From: Microbacterium sp. HD4P20 | GTDB taxonomy: Bacteria > Actinomycetota > Actinomycetes > Actinomycetales > Microbacteriaceae | Reading direction: 5' to 3' | Assembly (NCBI RefSeq): GCF_019449275.2 | Contig: NZ_JAHZQZ020000010.1 | Span: 124,001-188,000 of the forward strand | DNA: 64,000 nucleotides | In this document: one piece after another, positions 35,390 to 43,477 of the stretch | Layout of the letters: each line of letters begins with the position of its first letter | How positions within the stretch are numbered: position 1 is the stretch's first letter | The notes under the pieces: generated by a model | What the model was told of the DNA's origin: nothing | Database searches by the model: none | Seen by the model: only the letters and a program-made list of their open reading frames with translations | Program-made: the position numbers and the translations under genes

Positions 35390-36016
35390 ATGCCACGCGA
35401 ACTGTCTGCGTACCATCGAGAAGTCGCTGCGACCAACCGTGCCGCCATCCTCGATGCCGCGACCGGACTCTTCCTCGACGTCGGCTACGACCGCACTTCC
35501 TTGGCACGGGTCGCCGGTGCGGCAGGCGTGTCGAAGGCGACTCTGTTCAAGCAGTTCCCGACGAAGGCCGAGCTGTTCGAGGCAACGGTGCTCGCGGCCG
35601 GCGATACGCCGGACTCCGAGCCCATCGAGCCGCCATCGGGCGATTTCCACGCCGGTCTGGTCAGTCTCGGGACGGCCTACGCCGAGCTGTTGTCACGGCC
35701 TCGAATGGACGACCTGATCCGCGCGGTCATCGCCGAGTCCGCGAGGTTTCCAGAGCTGCGTGAGCGGACGTTCGATTTCGGCACATTGCCCGTCCTCAGG
35801 GCGCTCCGGCACTTCCTGCAGGCGGCGAACGCTCAGGGCACCGCGAACGTGGACGACCTCGACGTCGCAGCGGCGCAGTTCCTCGGAATGATCGCCACCG
35901 TCGTGTTCTGGCCACGCCTCGTCCACGGCAACTGGTCGCTCACCGAGGACGAGACCCGCCGCACAGTCGACGAGGCCGCTCGCACGATCGTGGCCCGGTA
36001 CGCCACCCCTGACTGA
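35390..36016 (+). CDS. TetR family transcriptional regulator
   Basis: 208 residues; HTH region AILDAATGLFLDVGYDRTSLA and VSKATLFKQFPTKAELFEA. A C-terminal domain with LRALRHFLQAANAQG, as in the TetR_C_7/AefR group. Very likely binds the two GTGAGT-N6-ACTCAC sites just upstream and represses itself and the divergent DHFR-like gene. Confidence 0.88.
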   Translation: MPRELSAYHREVAATNRAAILDAATGLFLDVGYDRTSLARVAGAAGVSKATLFKQFPTKAELFEATVLAAGDTPDSEPIEPPSGDFHAGLVSLGTAYAELLSRPRMDDLIRAVIAESARFPELRERTFDFGTLPVLRALRHFLQAANAQGTANVDDLDVAAAQFLGMIATVVFWPRLVHGNWSLTEDETRRTVDEAARTIVARYATPD

Positions 36017-36044
36017 GGTGCGAACCCCTCCGAAAATTTCTCAC

Positions 36045-36081
36045 TATTCAGTGTTGCCAAGTACCGGTACTCAGTGTTACC
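36045..36081 (+). repeat. direct repeats in the PadR promoter region, possible operator
   Basis: TATTCAGTGTTGCC (36045-36058) and TACTCAGTGTTACC (36068-36081) are a 14-bp direct repeat (12 identical) offset 23 bp, with the palindrome GTACCGGTAC between. Upstream of a PadR gene, these are likely autoregulatory sites. Confidence 0.5.
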
Positions 36082-36126
36082 GTCTAGTGGTAGTCAGCAA
36101 CACAGAGTAGATCGGAGGTGAGACAC

Positions 36127-36489
36127 ATGGGCAATCAGATGACGGAGATGCTGAAGGGCACTCTCGAGGGCATCGTGCTCGCGATCCTGGCCGGACGCCC
36201 CGCGTACGGCTACGAGATCACGGCGCGACTGCGCGATCAGGGCTTCGCCGACATCGTCGAGGGCACCGTCTACGCGCTCCTCGTGCGGATCGAGCAGAGG
36301 GGTCTCGTGGACGTCGAGAAGGTCCCTTCAGAGAAGGGGCCGCCGCGCAAGGTGTACTCGCTCAACGCGCAGGGGCGGGCACAGCTCGAGGAGTTCTGGG
36401 GAACCTGGACCTTTCTCGCAGCACGCATCGACCAGCTTCACAACGAGCAGACCGCAGACAACGAACAGACAGCACAGGAAGAGGACTGA
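36127..36489 (+). CDS. PadR family transcriptional regulator
   Basis: 120 residues. The winged-helix PadR domain is clear: MLKGTLEGIVLAILAGRPAYGYEI, then VEGTVYALLVRIEQRGLV and GPPRKVYSLNAQG. A helical, Gln/Asn-rich tail ends the protein. ATG 36127 is chosen because GGAGGTGA lies five bases upstream; the in-frame GTG at 36118 is inside that site. It likely represses the exporter operon it heads; inducing drug unknown. Confidence 0.9.
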   Translation: MGNQMTEMLKGTLEGIVLAILAGRPAYGYEITARLRDQGFADIVEGTVYALLVRIEQRGLVDVEKVPSEKGPPRKVYSLNAQGRAQLEEFWGTWTFLAARIDQLHNEQTADNEQTAQEED

Positions 36490-36490
36490 C

Positions 36491-36859
36491 ATGGCCGCCA
36501 AATGGATCGAGTTCCTGACCGGATCCCTCGAGCAGAAGAAGCAGTACAAGCAGTACAAGGCGCGGATGAACGCGCTGCCCGAGCCGTACCGCGCCGTCGC
36601 GAAGGCGACCGAGCGCTACCTCATGTACTCGGGATTTCCCACCGAGGGCGACGTCATGATGACGCTGCTCGGCGACTTCGCCGACCTGTGGGAGCGCGCC
36701 GCGGCCGACGGCACCCCGGTTCGCGACATCGTCGGCGACGACCCCGTCGAATTCGCCGAGACGTTCGCCGCCGCCTACGACGCCACCCAGTGGATCGACA
36801 AGGAGCGTTCGCGCCTGAACAAGGCCGTCAAGGACGCAGAGAAGGGAGAGCAGAAATGA
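36491..36859 (+). CDS. DUF1048 family protein
   Basis: 122 residues, helical and charged. EQKKQYKQYKARMNALPEPYRAV at the start is the DUF1048 signature, and the family usually sits between a PadR regulator and an ABC-2 exporter, as it does here. One base follows the padR stop; its own stop overlaps the ATPase start (ATGA). No catalytic residue stands out; function unknown. Confidence 0.82.
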   Translation: MAAKWIEFLTGSLEQKKQYKQYKARMNALPEPYRAVAKATERYLMYSGFPTEGDVMMTLLGDFADLWERAAADGTPVRDIVGDDPVEFAETFAAAYDATQWIDKERSRLNKAVKDAEKGEQK

Positions 36860-37677
36860 CCATCGAGACAGCGATCCAGGTCAAGGGCCTGGAGAAGTCG
36901 TACAAGGACCTCCACGTCCTGCGGGGTGTGGACTTCGAGGTCGCGCGGGGCAGCATCTTCGCCCTGCTCGGCTCGAACGGCGCCGGCAAGACCACAGCGA
37001 TCAGGATCCTGGCGACGCTGTTGAAGGCGGATGCCGGAACCGCGGTCGTCCACGGCTTCGACGTCGCCACACAGCCCGGCGACGTGCGGGAGTCGATCAG
37101 CCTGACCGGCCAGTTCGCCGCCGTCGACGAAGTGCTGACCGGACGTGAGAACCTCGTCCTGGTCGCGAAGCTCCGCCACCTGAAGAACCCCGGTGCCGTG
37201 GCCGACGACCTGCTCGCGCGCTTCTCGCTGACCGACGCGGGTGGCCGCAAGGCATCCACGTACTCAGGCGGCATGCGCCGCCGGCTCGACATCGCGATGA
37301 GCCTCATCGGCAACCCGCCGGTGATCTTCCTCGACGAGCCGACGACCGGCCTTGACCCCGAGGCGCGCCTCGAGGTGTGGGGCGCTGTCAAAGAGCTCGC
37401 CCGCGGCGGGACGACGGTGCTGCTGACCACGCAGTACCTCGACGAGGCCGAGCAGCTCGCCGACCGCATCGCGATCCTCCACGAAGGCCGCATCATCGTC
37501 AACGGCACGCTGGGCGAGCTCAAGCAGCTGCTGCCGCCGGCCACCGTCGAGTACGTCGAGAAGCAGCCGACCCTCGAGGAGATCTTCTTCGCGGTCGTCG
37601 GCAACCGCACCACCGGGTCCGGCGCCACCGTTTCGGCGCCGGCCACCCCCACCAACCCCAGTAAGGAGCGATCATGA
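36856..37677 (+). CDS. ABC transporter ATP-binding protein, DrrA-like
   Basis: 273 residues. Walker A GSNGAGKTT, signature YSGGMRRRLD, Walker B VIFLDEPTTGLD and TTQYLDEAEQLAD are typical of daunorubicin-resistance-type exporters. After the ATPase core the C-terminal part is short for DrrA (which is about 330), ending in a Thr/Pro-rich tail. Start fixed by the ATGA overlap with DUF1048. Confidence 0.92.
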   Translation: MTIETAIQVKGLEKSYKDLHVLRGVDFEVARGSIFALLGSNGAGKTTAIRILATLLKADAGTAVVHGFDVATQPGDVRESISLTGQFAAVDEVLTGRENLVLVAKLRHLKNPGAVADDLLARFSLTDAGGRKASTYSGGMRRRLDIAMSLIGNPPVIFLDEPTTGLDPEARLEVWGAVKELARGGTTVLLTTQYLDEAEQLADRIAILHEGRIIVNGTLGELKQLLPPATVEYVEKQPTLEEIFFAVVGNRTTGSGATVSAPATPTNPSKERS

Positions 37678-38441
37678 GCACCACCACCCATTTCGCCGGC
37701 GACACCGCCGTCCTGACCGGGCGCTCGCTGACGCACATCCTGCGCAGTCCCGACACGATCATCACCACCGCGGTGACCCCGGTCGCCCTGATGCTGCTGT
37801 TCACGTACGTGTTCGGCGGGGCGATCGACACCGGTCAGGGGTCGTACATCGACTACATGCTGCCCGGCATCCTGCTCATCACGATCGCGTCGGGGATCGC
37901 GTACACCGCATACCGTCTCTTCCTCGACATGCAGGGCGGGATCTTCGAGCGCTTCCAGTCCATGCCGATCGCACGGTCCGCTGTGCTGTGGGCGCACGTG
38001 CTCACCTCGCTGGTCGCGAACGTCGTCTCGCTCGCGATCGTGGTGGGAGTCGGGCTGCTCATGGGATTCCGCACCGGCTCGAGTGTGCTGGATTGGCTCG
38101 CGGTGGCCGGCATCCTGATCCTGTTCACCCTCGCTCTGACGTGGATCGCCGTGATCGCGGGGTTGTCGGCCAAGACGGTGGACGGCGCGAGCGCGTTCTC
38201 GTACCCGCTCATCTTCCTGCCGTTCATCAGCTCGGCGTTCGTGCCCACCGACACGATGCCGGCGCCGGTCGCCTGGTTCGCCGAGAACCAGCCGGTCACG
38301 TCGATCGTCAACTCGCTGCGCAGCATCTTCGCCGGAGAGCCGGTCGGCACCGACATCTGGGTCGCCCTCGCCTGGTGCGTCGGCATCCTGATCGTCGCCT
38401 ACATCGGTGCGATGGCGATCTACCGCAAGAAGATCAGCTGA
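37674..38441 (+). CDS. ABC-2 type transporter permease, DrrB-like
   Basis: 255 residues with six membrane helices. RSLTHILRSPDTIITTAVTP near the start and PLIFLPFISSAFVPTDTMP followed by WFAENQPVTSIVNSLRSI are standard DrrB features. ATG 37674 overlaps the ATPase stop. With the ATPase it should form a drug or lipid exporter under PadR control. A strong hairpin terminator follows. Confidence 0.92.
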   Translation: MSTTTHFAGDTAVLTGRSLTHILRSPDTIITTAVTPVALMLLFTYVFGGAIDTGQGSYIDYMLPGILLITIASGIAYTAYRLFLDMQGGIFERFQSMPIARSAVLWAHVLTSLVANVVSLAIVVGVGLLMGFRTGSSVLDWLAVAGILILFTLALTWIAVIAGLSAKTVDGASAFSYPLIFLPFISSAFVPTDTMPAPVAWFAENQPVTSIVNSLRSIFAGEPVGTDIWVALAWCVGILIVAYIGAMAIYRKKIS

Positions 38442-38466
38442 GCGTGAGCCTTCACGACACGGTCGA

Positions 38467-38504
38467 AAGCCCCGCGGTCCCTGGATTCAGGGATCGCGGG
38501 GCTT
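38467..38504 (+). terminator. strong hairpin terminator after the exporter operon
   Basis: AAGCCCCGCG (38467-38476) pairs with CGCGGGGCTT (38495-38504), extended inside by TCCCTG/CAGGGA around the loop GATT, 25 bases after the permease stop. The stem ends in TT then CC, with no long T tract. Confidence 0.85.
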
Positions 38505-38852
38505 CCGCGCGTGCCGGCGCAGGCTGTGCTTGCACATCCCGAGCATCGAAGCCGAGCGGCTCAGTTGGACGCCCGCTACACGACCGGCAAACGCCAATGA
38601 TTCTGTCTGCTGCATCGTCCCCAGCCGTCGCGGGTCAAGCCGACTGTCGTCGCGCACCCGGTGGAATCAGGGGACGTAGCGCCGATCACGCGAGAGGACC
38701 ATGTTCATCTGGAGACGGTAGAAGGGACGGATCTGTTTGAGTGACGGTCGGGAAGGAATGCGTCGAACCTTGGCGAGTTCCTTCGCCCCGATTTACCACC
38801 GGTGCGATGAGGGGCTCCGGCAAACACCCGAACTCAGCCTGTAGTGCGCGGC
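38505..38852. other. non-coding stretch, no gene recognised
   Basis: Part of a 445-bp gap between the exporter terminator and the APC permease. Reading all frames gives only short peptides. A peptide ending AQLDARYTTGKRQ then stop could be the remnant of a lost gene, but I do not recognise it. Confidence 0.4.
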
Positions 38853-38871
38853 CTACGAAGCGCCTTCGTAG
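38853..38871 (-). terminator. short hairpin after the APC permease gene
   Basis: CTACGAAG and CTTCGTAG form a perfect 8-bp stem around CGC, 15 bases past the permease stop on the minus strand. Confidence 0.55.
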
Positions 38872-38886
38872 CCGATCACACGTCGG

Positions 38887-40338
38887 CTAATCGGCGGCGA
38901 CGAATTGGTCCGGCCGACGTTCGGTGATGACGCCGACTGAGAAGGCGATGGGTACGAAGGCCAGGAGGGTGGCGGCGGTGATGACGTCCCCGCCGATCAG
39001 TGAGGTGAAGTTGGTGACAACCAGGACCAGCACGCCGATGAGAAGCAGTGCTGCGATCGTGGGTGCGACGCGGGTCTGCCACGGTTCGGTAGCGTGGGTC
39101 CGTAGAGCGTAGACGACGACGGCGATCGAGCAGAGCACATACAGCGTCACGAGCGAGGCGACCGCCAGACCGCTGAACCACGAGAACAGGGTCAGGATCG
39201 GGTCGAGATTCAGGATCGCGAACGGTGCGGTGAGGAGCACGGCCGTGATGGACTGCACCCAAGCGGCGGCGTGCGGGGCCTGGTGCCGGTTGGTGTGCGA
39301 GAGCCGCTTCGGCAGCGACTTCTGGCTGCCGAGCGCATGCACATAGCGGTTGATCCCATTGTGGAACGCCAGGATGCCGGCGAACAGCGAGGTGACGAGA
39401 AGGATGTTCGCAACCACTCCGGACCAGCTTCCGATGACGCCGTCGAGCGCCTGGAACACGAACTGGGTCGAGTCGCCCGACATGACGGCGCTCTCCGCCG
39501 CGGCGATGGCGTTTTCGGCGCCATAGTAGGAGATGAACATCCACGATACGAATGAGAAGAAGATCGCGATCACACCGACAGAGAGATAGGTGGCGCGGGG
39601 GACGGTGCGCTTGGGGTCCTTTGCCTCACCGGAGTAGATCGCGGTGGACTCGAAGCCGAACATCGAGGCGACGGCGAACATCAGCGCCACGCCGGGAGCG
39701 CCGGCCATGATGGCGCTGGGGGAGAAGCTTGCGGCGAAGTCGATGCTGCCCTCCGGCCCGCCGCCGCCGGTGAACAGGGCGCCGAGCGCGAAAACCAGGA
39801 GGATGGCAACTTCTAGCCCGACCAGCACCGCGAGGACCTTCGCGCCGAGTTTAATGTTGAGCGAGCCGAGCAGCTGGATGATGGCGATCGTGATGATGAC
39901 CGGTACCCACCACGGGATGCTCACCCCGAGCGTGGCGAGCAGGCCGCTGACACTTGCGCCATAGAGGCCATACATGGCCGCCTGAACGGTGCTGTACGCG
40001 AGCAGCGCGAGCCACGCCGACCCGGTGCCGGTCCGTTCTCCCAGACCCGCGCCGACGTAGGCGTAGAAGGCCCCCTTGCCGTCGATGCGTCGGCTCATCG
40101 CGATGAACCCGATGGCGAAGACCACGATGATGACGCCGATAAGCAGATAGGCGCCAGGCGCACCCGCCCCATTGCCGAGCAGGATCGTGAGCGGCAGCGC
40201 GCCGGCGATGCCGGTGAGCGGGGCTTGTGCCGAGAGGACGAAGAAGAGGATGCCCAGCACACCGACCGCACCCTTGCGCAGGTCTGTGGATGCGGTGGCG
40301 GTAGCGACGGGGACAGGGCTGGATTGCTTGAGCGACAT
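38887..40338 (-). CDS. APC family amine/amino acid permease
   Basis: 483 residues, 12 membrane helices. APC landmarks: GILFFVLSAQAPLTGIAGALPL at the start with a substrate-site Gly-rich helix, GKGAFYAYVGAGLG, then FGFESTAIYSGEAKDPKRTVPRA in helix 6-7. This form is close to the eukaryotic/actinobacterial 'amino acid permease' group. Directly downstream of an amine oxidase gene, 33 bases away, it likely imports the amine that is oxidised. ATG 40338. Confidence 0.88.
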   Translation of the reverse strand: MSLKQSSPVPVATATASTDLRKGAVGVLGILFFVLSAQAPLTGIAGALPLTILLGNGAGAPGAYLLIGVIIVVFAIGFIAMSRRIDGKGAFYAYVGAGLGERTGTGSAWLALLAYSTVQAAMYGLYGASVSGLLATLGVSIPWWVPVIITIAIIQLLGSLNIKLGAKVLAVLVGLEVAILLVFALGALFTGGGGPEGSIDFAASFSPSAIMAGAPGVALMFAVASMFGFESTAIYSGEAKDPKRTVPRATYLSVGVIAIFFSFVSWMFISYYGAENAIAAAESAVMSGDSTQFVFQALDGVIGSWSGVVANILLVTSLFAGILAFHNGINRYVHALGSQKSLPKRLSHTNRHQAPHAAAWVQSITAVLLTAPFAILNLDPILTLFSWFSGLAVASLVTLYVLCSIAVVVYALRTHATEPWQTRVAPTIAALLLIGVLVLVVTNFTSLIGGDVITAATLLAFVPIAFSVGVITERRPDQFVAAD

Positions 40339-40371
40339 GAGGATCGTCCTTGATCTCGTGCGGTGGTGGGG

Positions 40372-41676
40372 TTAGACAGCGACGGGTTGCGCGGTCGTGA
40401 GGATGGCGCGAGCGGCTTTCAGGCCGCTGTCGATCGCGCCGTCGATGAAGCCGCCCCAGCCGTCGGCGATGTCGGACCCTGCAATGCGGATCCGACCGTG
40501 CGGCTGCTGAAGGGCCGGGAGTGAGTCGGTCAAGAAGCCGATGCGGTGCATCGGCCAGGTCTCACGGGCGTATTCGTCGTCGACCCAGTTGTGGCCGACG
40601 CTCTCGACGACCGTCGCGTCCGGGACGAGCCGGTTGAGCAGCTGCTGGATGGCTGCGGTGTCTTCGGCGTCGATGGCGTGGGAGTCCGGGCCGAAGCCGA
40701 TCACGAACGTCTTGTTGTTCGCGATGTACTCGGATTGGAAGAAGTTGAGCGGCCAGTCTGCTCCGCCGAGCGCTACGAACGCGGGGTGCTCGCCCTCGAT
40801 GGTGAACCACACCTTCGTGCCCAGACCGAGTTGTCCCTGTTCGGCTGCGGTCTCCACAGCGAGGGGCAGTGCGGGGGTGAACGCGATGCGTCGAAGGGTC
40901 TGGATGGGTACGGCGAGCACCACGTCGTCTGCCTTGTACTGGACGCCGTCGGCGGTGGCGAGTACAGCCCCCCGGTCATCCTGGCTGATGCTGCGGACGT
41001 CAGTGCCGAGCCGGAATTCTGCGGTCGTGTCGGCCTGGATGGCCTGCGCGAGGGCCTTGGTTCCGCCGGCGATCTTGTAGGTCGCGCAGGCCTCGAACAT
41101 CACCTTCCAGTCGCCGTTGGTGAGGGCGACCCACCGGAGCGCCTGCGTGAACGCGGCATCCTCGATCCGGCCGTTGAAGTTGAGCGTCCAGAACGATTCG
41201 AGCAGCGCGCGCTGCTCTGCGGAGATCGGAAGGAGGTCGATTTCGTCGAGAAGCGAAACGTCGTCGAAGTCGGCCAACAGCGCCGATTCGAGCGGGGCAA
41301 AGGGTTGCGGAAAGACCTCTCGGGAACGAGCCGCGAGGAGCTCGTTAGGGCGGTCAAGGAGCTTGAGGAGTTCGTCGGGGCTGCCGGCGATGGCGCGCGC
41401 GCCGTTCCACCAGTAGGCGTTTTGCGGCACCGGGCTCGGCGCCAGGCCGATACCGTAGCGTCGCAGCTCGGCCCAGACGTGCGGCTGTGTCCAGTGCACC
41501 CAGGTGCCCCCGAGTTCGAGGTTCAGCCCCATCCGCTCGTCGAGCCAGGTGCGCCCGCCGATGCGGTCGCGGGCCTCGAGGACCGTCACGCGCTTGCCGG
41601 CGTGCGCGAGCTCGCGGGCGGCGGTGAGGCCGGCGAAGCCGGCGCCGATGACGATGACGTCGGAGGTGTTGTCCAT
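40372..41676 (-). CDS. FAD-dependent amine oxidase (flavin monoamine oxidase family)
   Basis: Oxidises an amine to an aldehyde with ammonia and H2O2. 434 residues. N-terminal dinucleotide motif VIVIGAGFAGLTAARELAHAG, then EARDRIGGRTW, LGGTWVHWTQPHVW, and a C-terminal FAD-binding GSDIADGWGGFIDGAIDSG. A Lys-containing KVWFTIEGEHP region is where MAO-type enzymes place the conserved Lys. The cysteine for covalent FAD in eukaryotic MAO is not evident, so FAD is probably non-covalent. Substrate: a biogenic or aromatic amine, by context. Confidence 0.88.
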   Translation of the reverse strand: MDNTSDVIVIGAGFAGLTAARELAHAGKRVTVLEARDRIGGRTWLDERMGLNLELGGTWVHWTQPHVWAELRRYGIGLAPSPVPQNAYWWNGARAIAGSPDELLKLLDRPNELLAARSREVFPQPFAPLESALLADFDDVSLLDEIDLLPISAEQRALLESFWTLNFNGRIEDAAFTQALRWVALTNGDWKVMFEACATYKIAGGTKALAQAIQADTTAEFRLGTDVRSISQDDRGAVLATADGVQYKADDVVLAVPIQTLRRIAFTPALPLAVETAAEQGQLGLGTKVWFTIEGEHPAFVALGGADWPLNFFQSEYIANNKTFVIGFGPDSHAIDAEDTAAIQQLLNRLVPDATVVESVGHNWVDDEYARETWPMHRIGFLTDSLPALQQPHGRIRIAGSDIADGWGGFIDGAIDSGLKAARAILTTAQPVAV

Positions 41677-41694
41677 AGTGATCTGTGCGCTCGC

Positions 41695-42033
41695 TCAGGA
41701 GTAGACGAAAAACTCAACGGTCGGCTCAAGCACGGTCCAAGTCGCCGGGACTCCCTTGTTCAGCGACGCAGAGCCGCCGGCGGTGAGCTCGATCGGCTCG
41801 CCGCCCTTCGGCTCGATTCGTACCCGACCCTCGACGATGTGAACGGTCTCGTCGGCGTGACCGACGACAAGCATCGGGCCCGGCGTCTCATCGGGGGACA
41901 CGAACCAGTACCCGGCAGACAACGCCTCCCGACCACCCTCACCTGGGCGGCGCACCCACTGGACGACGCCGACCTCGAAAGGCTCGGCGGCGGCGCGGTC
42001 GATTGAGCCGGCGATCGTGAACTGTTCAGACAT
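41695..42033 (-). CDS. small cupin-domain protein (EutQ/DUF861-like)
   Basis: 112 residues folding as a single cupin: GYWFVSPDETPGPMLVVGHADETVHIVEGRVRIEP gives the first motif with His and Glu, and ELTAGGSASLNKGVPATWTVLEP the second. Such cupins occur with amine-use operons (EutQ-like). First gene of the operon with the oxidase and permease. ATG 42033 has GAGGAGG; in-frame codons upstream overlap the divergent TetR gene region. Confidence 0.78.
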   Translation of the reverse strand: MSEQFTIAGSIDRAAAEPFEVGVVQWVRRPGEGGREALSAGYWFVSPDETPGPMLVVGHADETVHIVEGRVRIEPKGGEPIELTAGGSASLNKGVPATWTVLEPTVEFFVYS

Positions 42034-42080
42034 CGGTCGTCCTCCTCGGCAGGGTGGCGCTGCGGTGCGCTGAGAAGATT

Positions 42081-42094
42081 TAAGCAAATGCTTA
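42081..42094. promoter_or_regulatory. palindrome TAAGCAAATGCTTA, likely TetR operator
   Basis: Perfect 6-bp arms around AA in the 82-bp gap between the cupin and TetR genes. AT-rich against a GC-rich background and well placed to block both promoters. Confidence 0.6.
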
Positions 42095-42115
42095 GTTCTT
42101 CGCACAAGGGGCAAA

Positions 42116-42709
42116 TTGGGTGAGTACCATGAGGGCGTGGCGCGTGTGGCATACGGCGAGGGCCGAGACCTGCTGATCTCTGCGACTGTCGACGTCGTCG
42201 CGGAGAAGGGCTTGCGCGGCCTTACTTTCCGAGCCATCGCCGAGCGCGCGGGTGTCAACAACTCGCTGATCGCGCATCACTTCGGCACTCGGGAGGCGCT
42301 CCTCGCCGCGGCGCTCGAGTGGGCGGTGGAGCGGTCGATCGAAACCACCGACCTCCTCGAGCTCGCATCCGAGAAGGAGTTCGCGGACACCCTCTTGGAA
42401 GCGATCTCGGTCCGCCCCGAGCTGCAGGCATTCCAGTACGAGATGATCCTGGAGGCACGCAGGAATGAGCTGTATCGGGCGCCAGTGATCCGGCTCTACA
42501 CCCGCTATCACGAGGTGGTGATGGAGAGCCTTCGGCACTATGACGTCGAGGGAGACGCAGACGCGATCGCGCGGGCCACCTTCGCAGCACTCGATGGCAT
42601 CGTGCTGCAGTACATGGCAGGTGTCGACCAAACCGACCTGCGAGGCGCGCTCGAGCAAGTATGGGCGGGCATACGACCAAGGATCGCGACCCCTGTATCG
42701 AAGGACTAA
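42116..42709 (+). CDS. TetR family transcriptional regulator of the amine operon
   Basis: About 197 residues; HTH region LLISATVDVVAEKGLRGLTFRAIAERAG and NNSLIAHHFGTREALLAAALEWAV. TTG 42116 is chosen because AAGGGG lies four bases upstream; GTG 42137 is an alternative start. Divergent from the cupin - oxidase - permease operon and expected to repress it until an amine or aldehyde binds. Confidence 0.82.
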   Translation: MGEYHEGVARVAYGEGRDLLISATVDVVAEKGLRGLTFRAIAERAGVNNSLIAHHFGTREALLAAALEWAVERSIETTDLLELASEKEFADTLLEAISVRPELQAFQYEMILEARRNELYRAPVIRLYTRYHEVVMESLRHYDVEGDADAIARATFAALDGIVLQYMAGVDQTDLRGALEQVWAGIRPRIATPVSKD

Positions 42710-42982
42710 GAGCGACGACCGACGCCCGCCGATCCGCGGGTCGACTTGCGGCTCACTGATCACAAGAAAGCCGCATGCGCGGCGGTCGTGCCGCTTCCGT
42801 TTGCCCGCGCGATCAGCTGAGTGTGCGCCCTCGGGTCGCTATCACCGCCGCATCCGGCGTACCCGCAGCAGCGATGGCCCAGAGTACCGATTCTTCCGTC
42901 CACGTCGATCGCAGTCCGGCTCGTTTGACGTCATCGTAGGAACGGCCACCAGTGCCGCCCCACTGAGGTAGGGGGCAAGCTC

Positions 42983-43430
42983 ATGGCCCGCGAACTCGTC
43001 TACACCGGCTTCATCACTGTCGACGGCACTGTCGACTCCCCAGCGGCACCGCCGAAGGACACCCGAACGGAGGGTGGGTCTTCGAACCCTCTTCTCGCCG
43101 GAGGCATACTCGCTCAAGAGCGAAGAACTGGAGGAGACGACGGCTCTGATGTTCGGACGCCGCAGCGATGACGCCTTCTCACGCGTCTGGCCCGCATCCG
43201 AAGACCATGTCGCATACCGGGATCGTCCCAAGTATGTCGTTTCCACGACGCTCCGCGAGGACAGCCTCGCAGCGGGTTGGGGGGAGCAATCGATCCTCCG
43301 TTCGACCGATGACGTCCGCGCACTGAAAGAGAGCGACGGCGGGTCAATCTTCATCCACGGCAGCGCTGACCTCGCTCGCCGACTCGGCACCGCCGGTCTC
43401 ATCGACCGCTACAACCTGCCCCGAGAGTCC
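42983..43430 (+). pseudogene. broken dihydrofolate reductase-like gene
   Basis: MARELVYTGFITVDGTVDSP starts well in frame 2 with a G-rich ribosome binding site. A GGWVFE-like piece reads in frame 1 near 43070, and the main body FSPEAYSLKSEELEETTALMFGRRS to IFIHGSADLARRL and DRYNL reads in frame 0. So at least two frameshifts have occurred, and the gene stops where the usual C-terminal third should begin. This resembles the small DHFR/RibD-like reductases. Not functional. The right end is approximate. The 273-bp gap before it (42710-42982) shows no other gene. Confidence 0.75.
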
Positions 43431-43477
43431 CATCCTGTTGAACAGCGAGGTTTGACCGCCGGCGGGGATATCGATGT

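Noticed and set aside
38505-38852. Possible tRNA or small RNA in the 445-bp gap
   Set aside because: No cloverleaf or acceptor CCA-like structure could be drawn; only a terminator hairpin at each end.
42770-42790. GCCGC/GCGGC hairpin after the TetR gene as a terminator
   Set aside because: Only a 5-bp stem and no supporting sequence; common by chance at this GC content.
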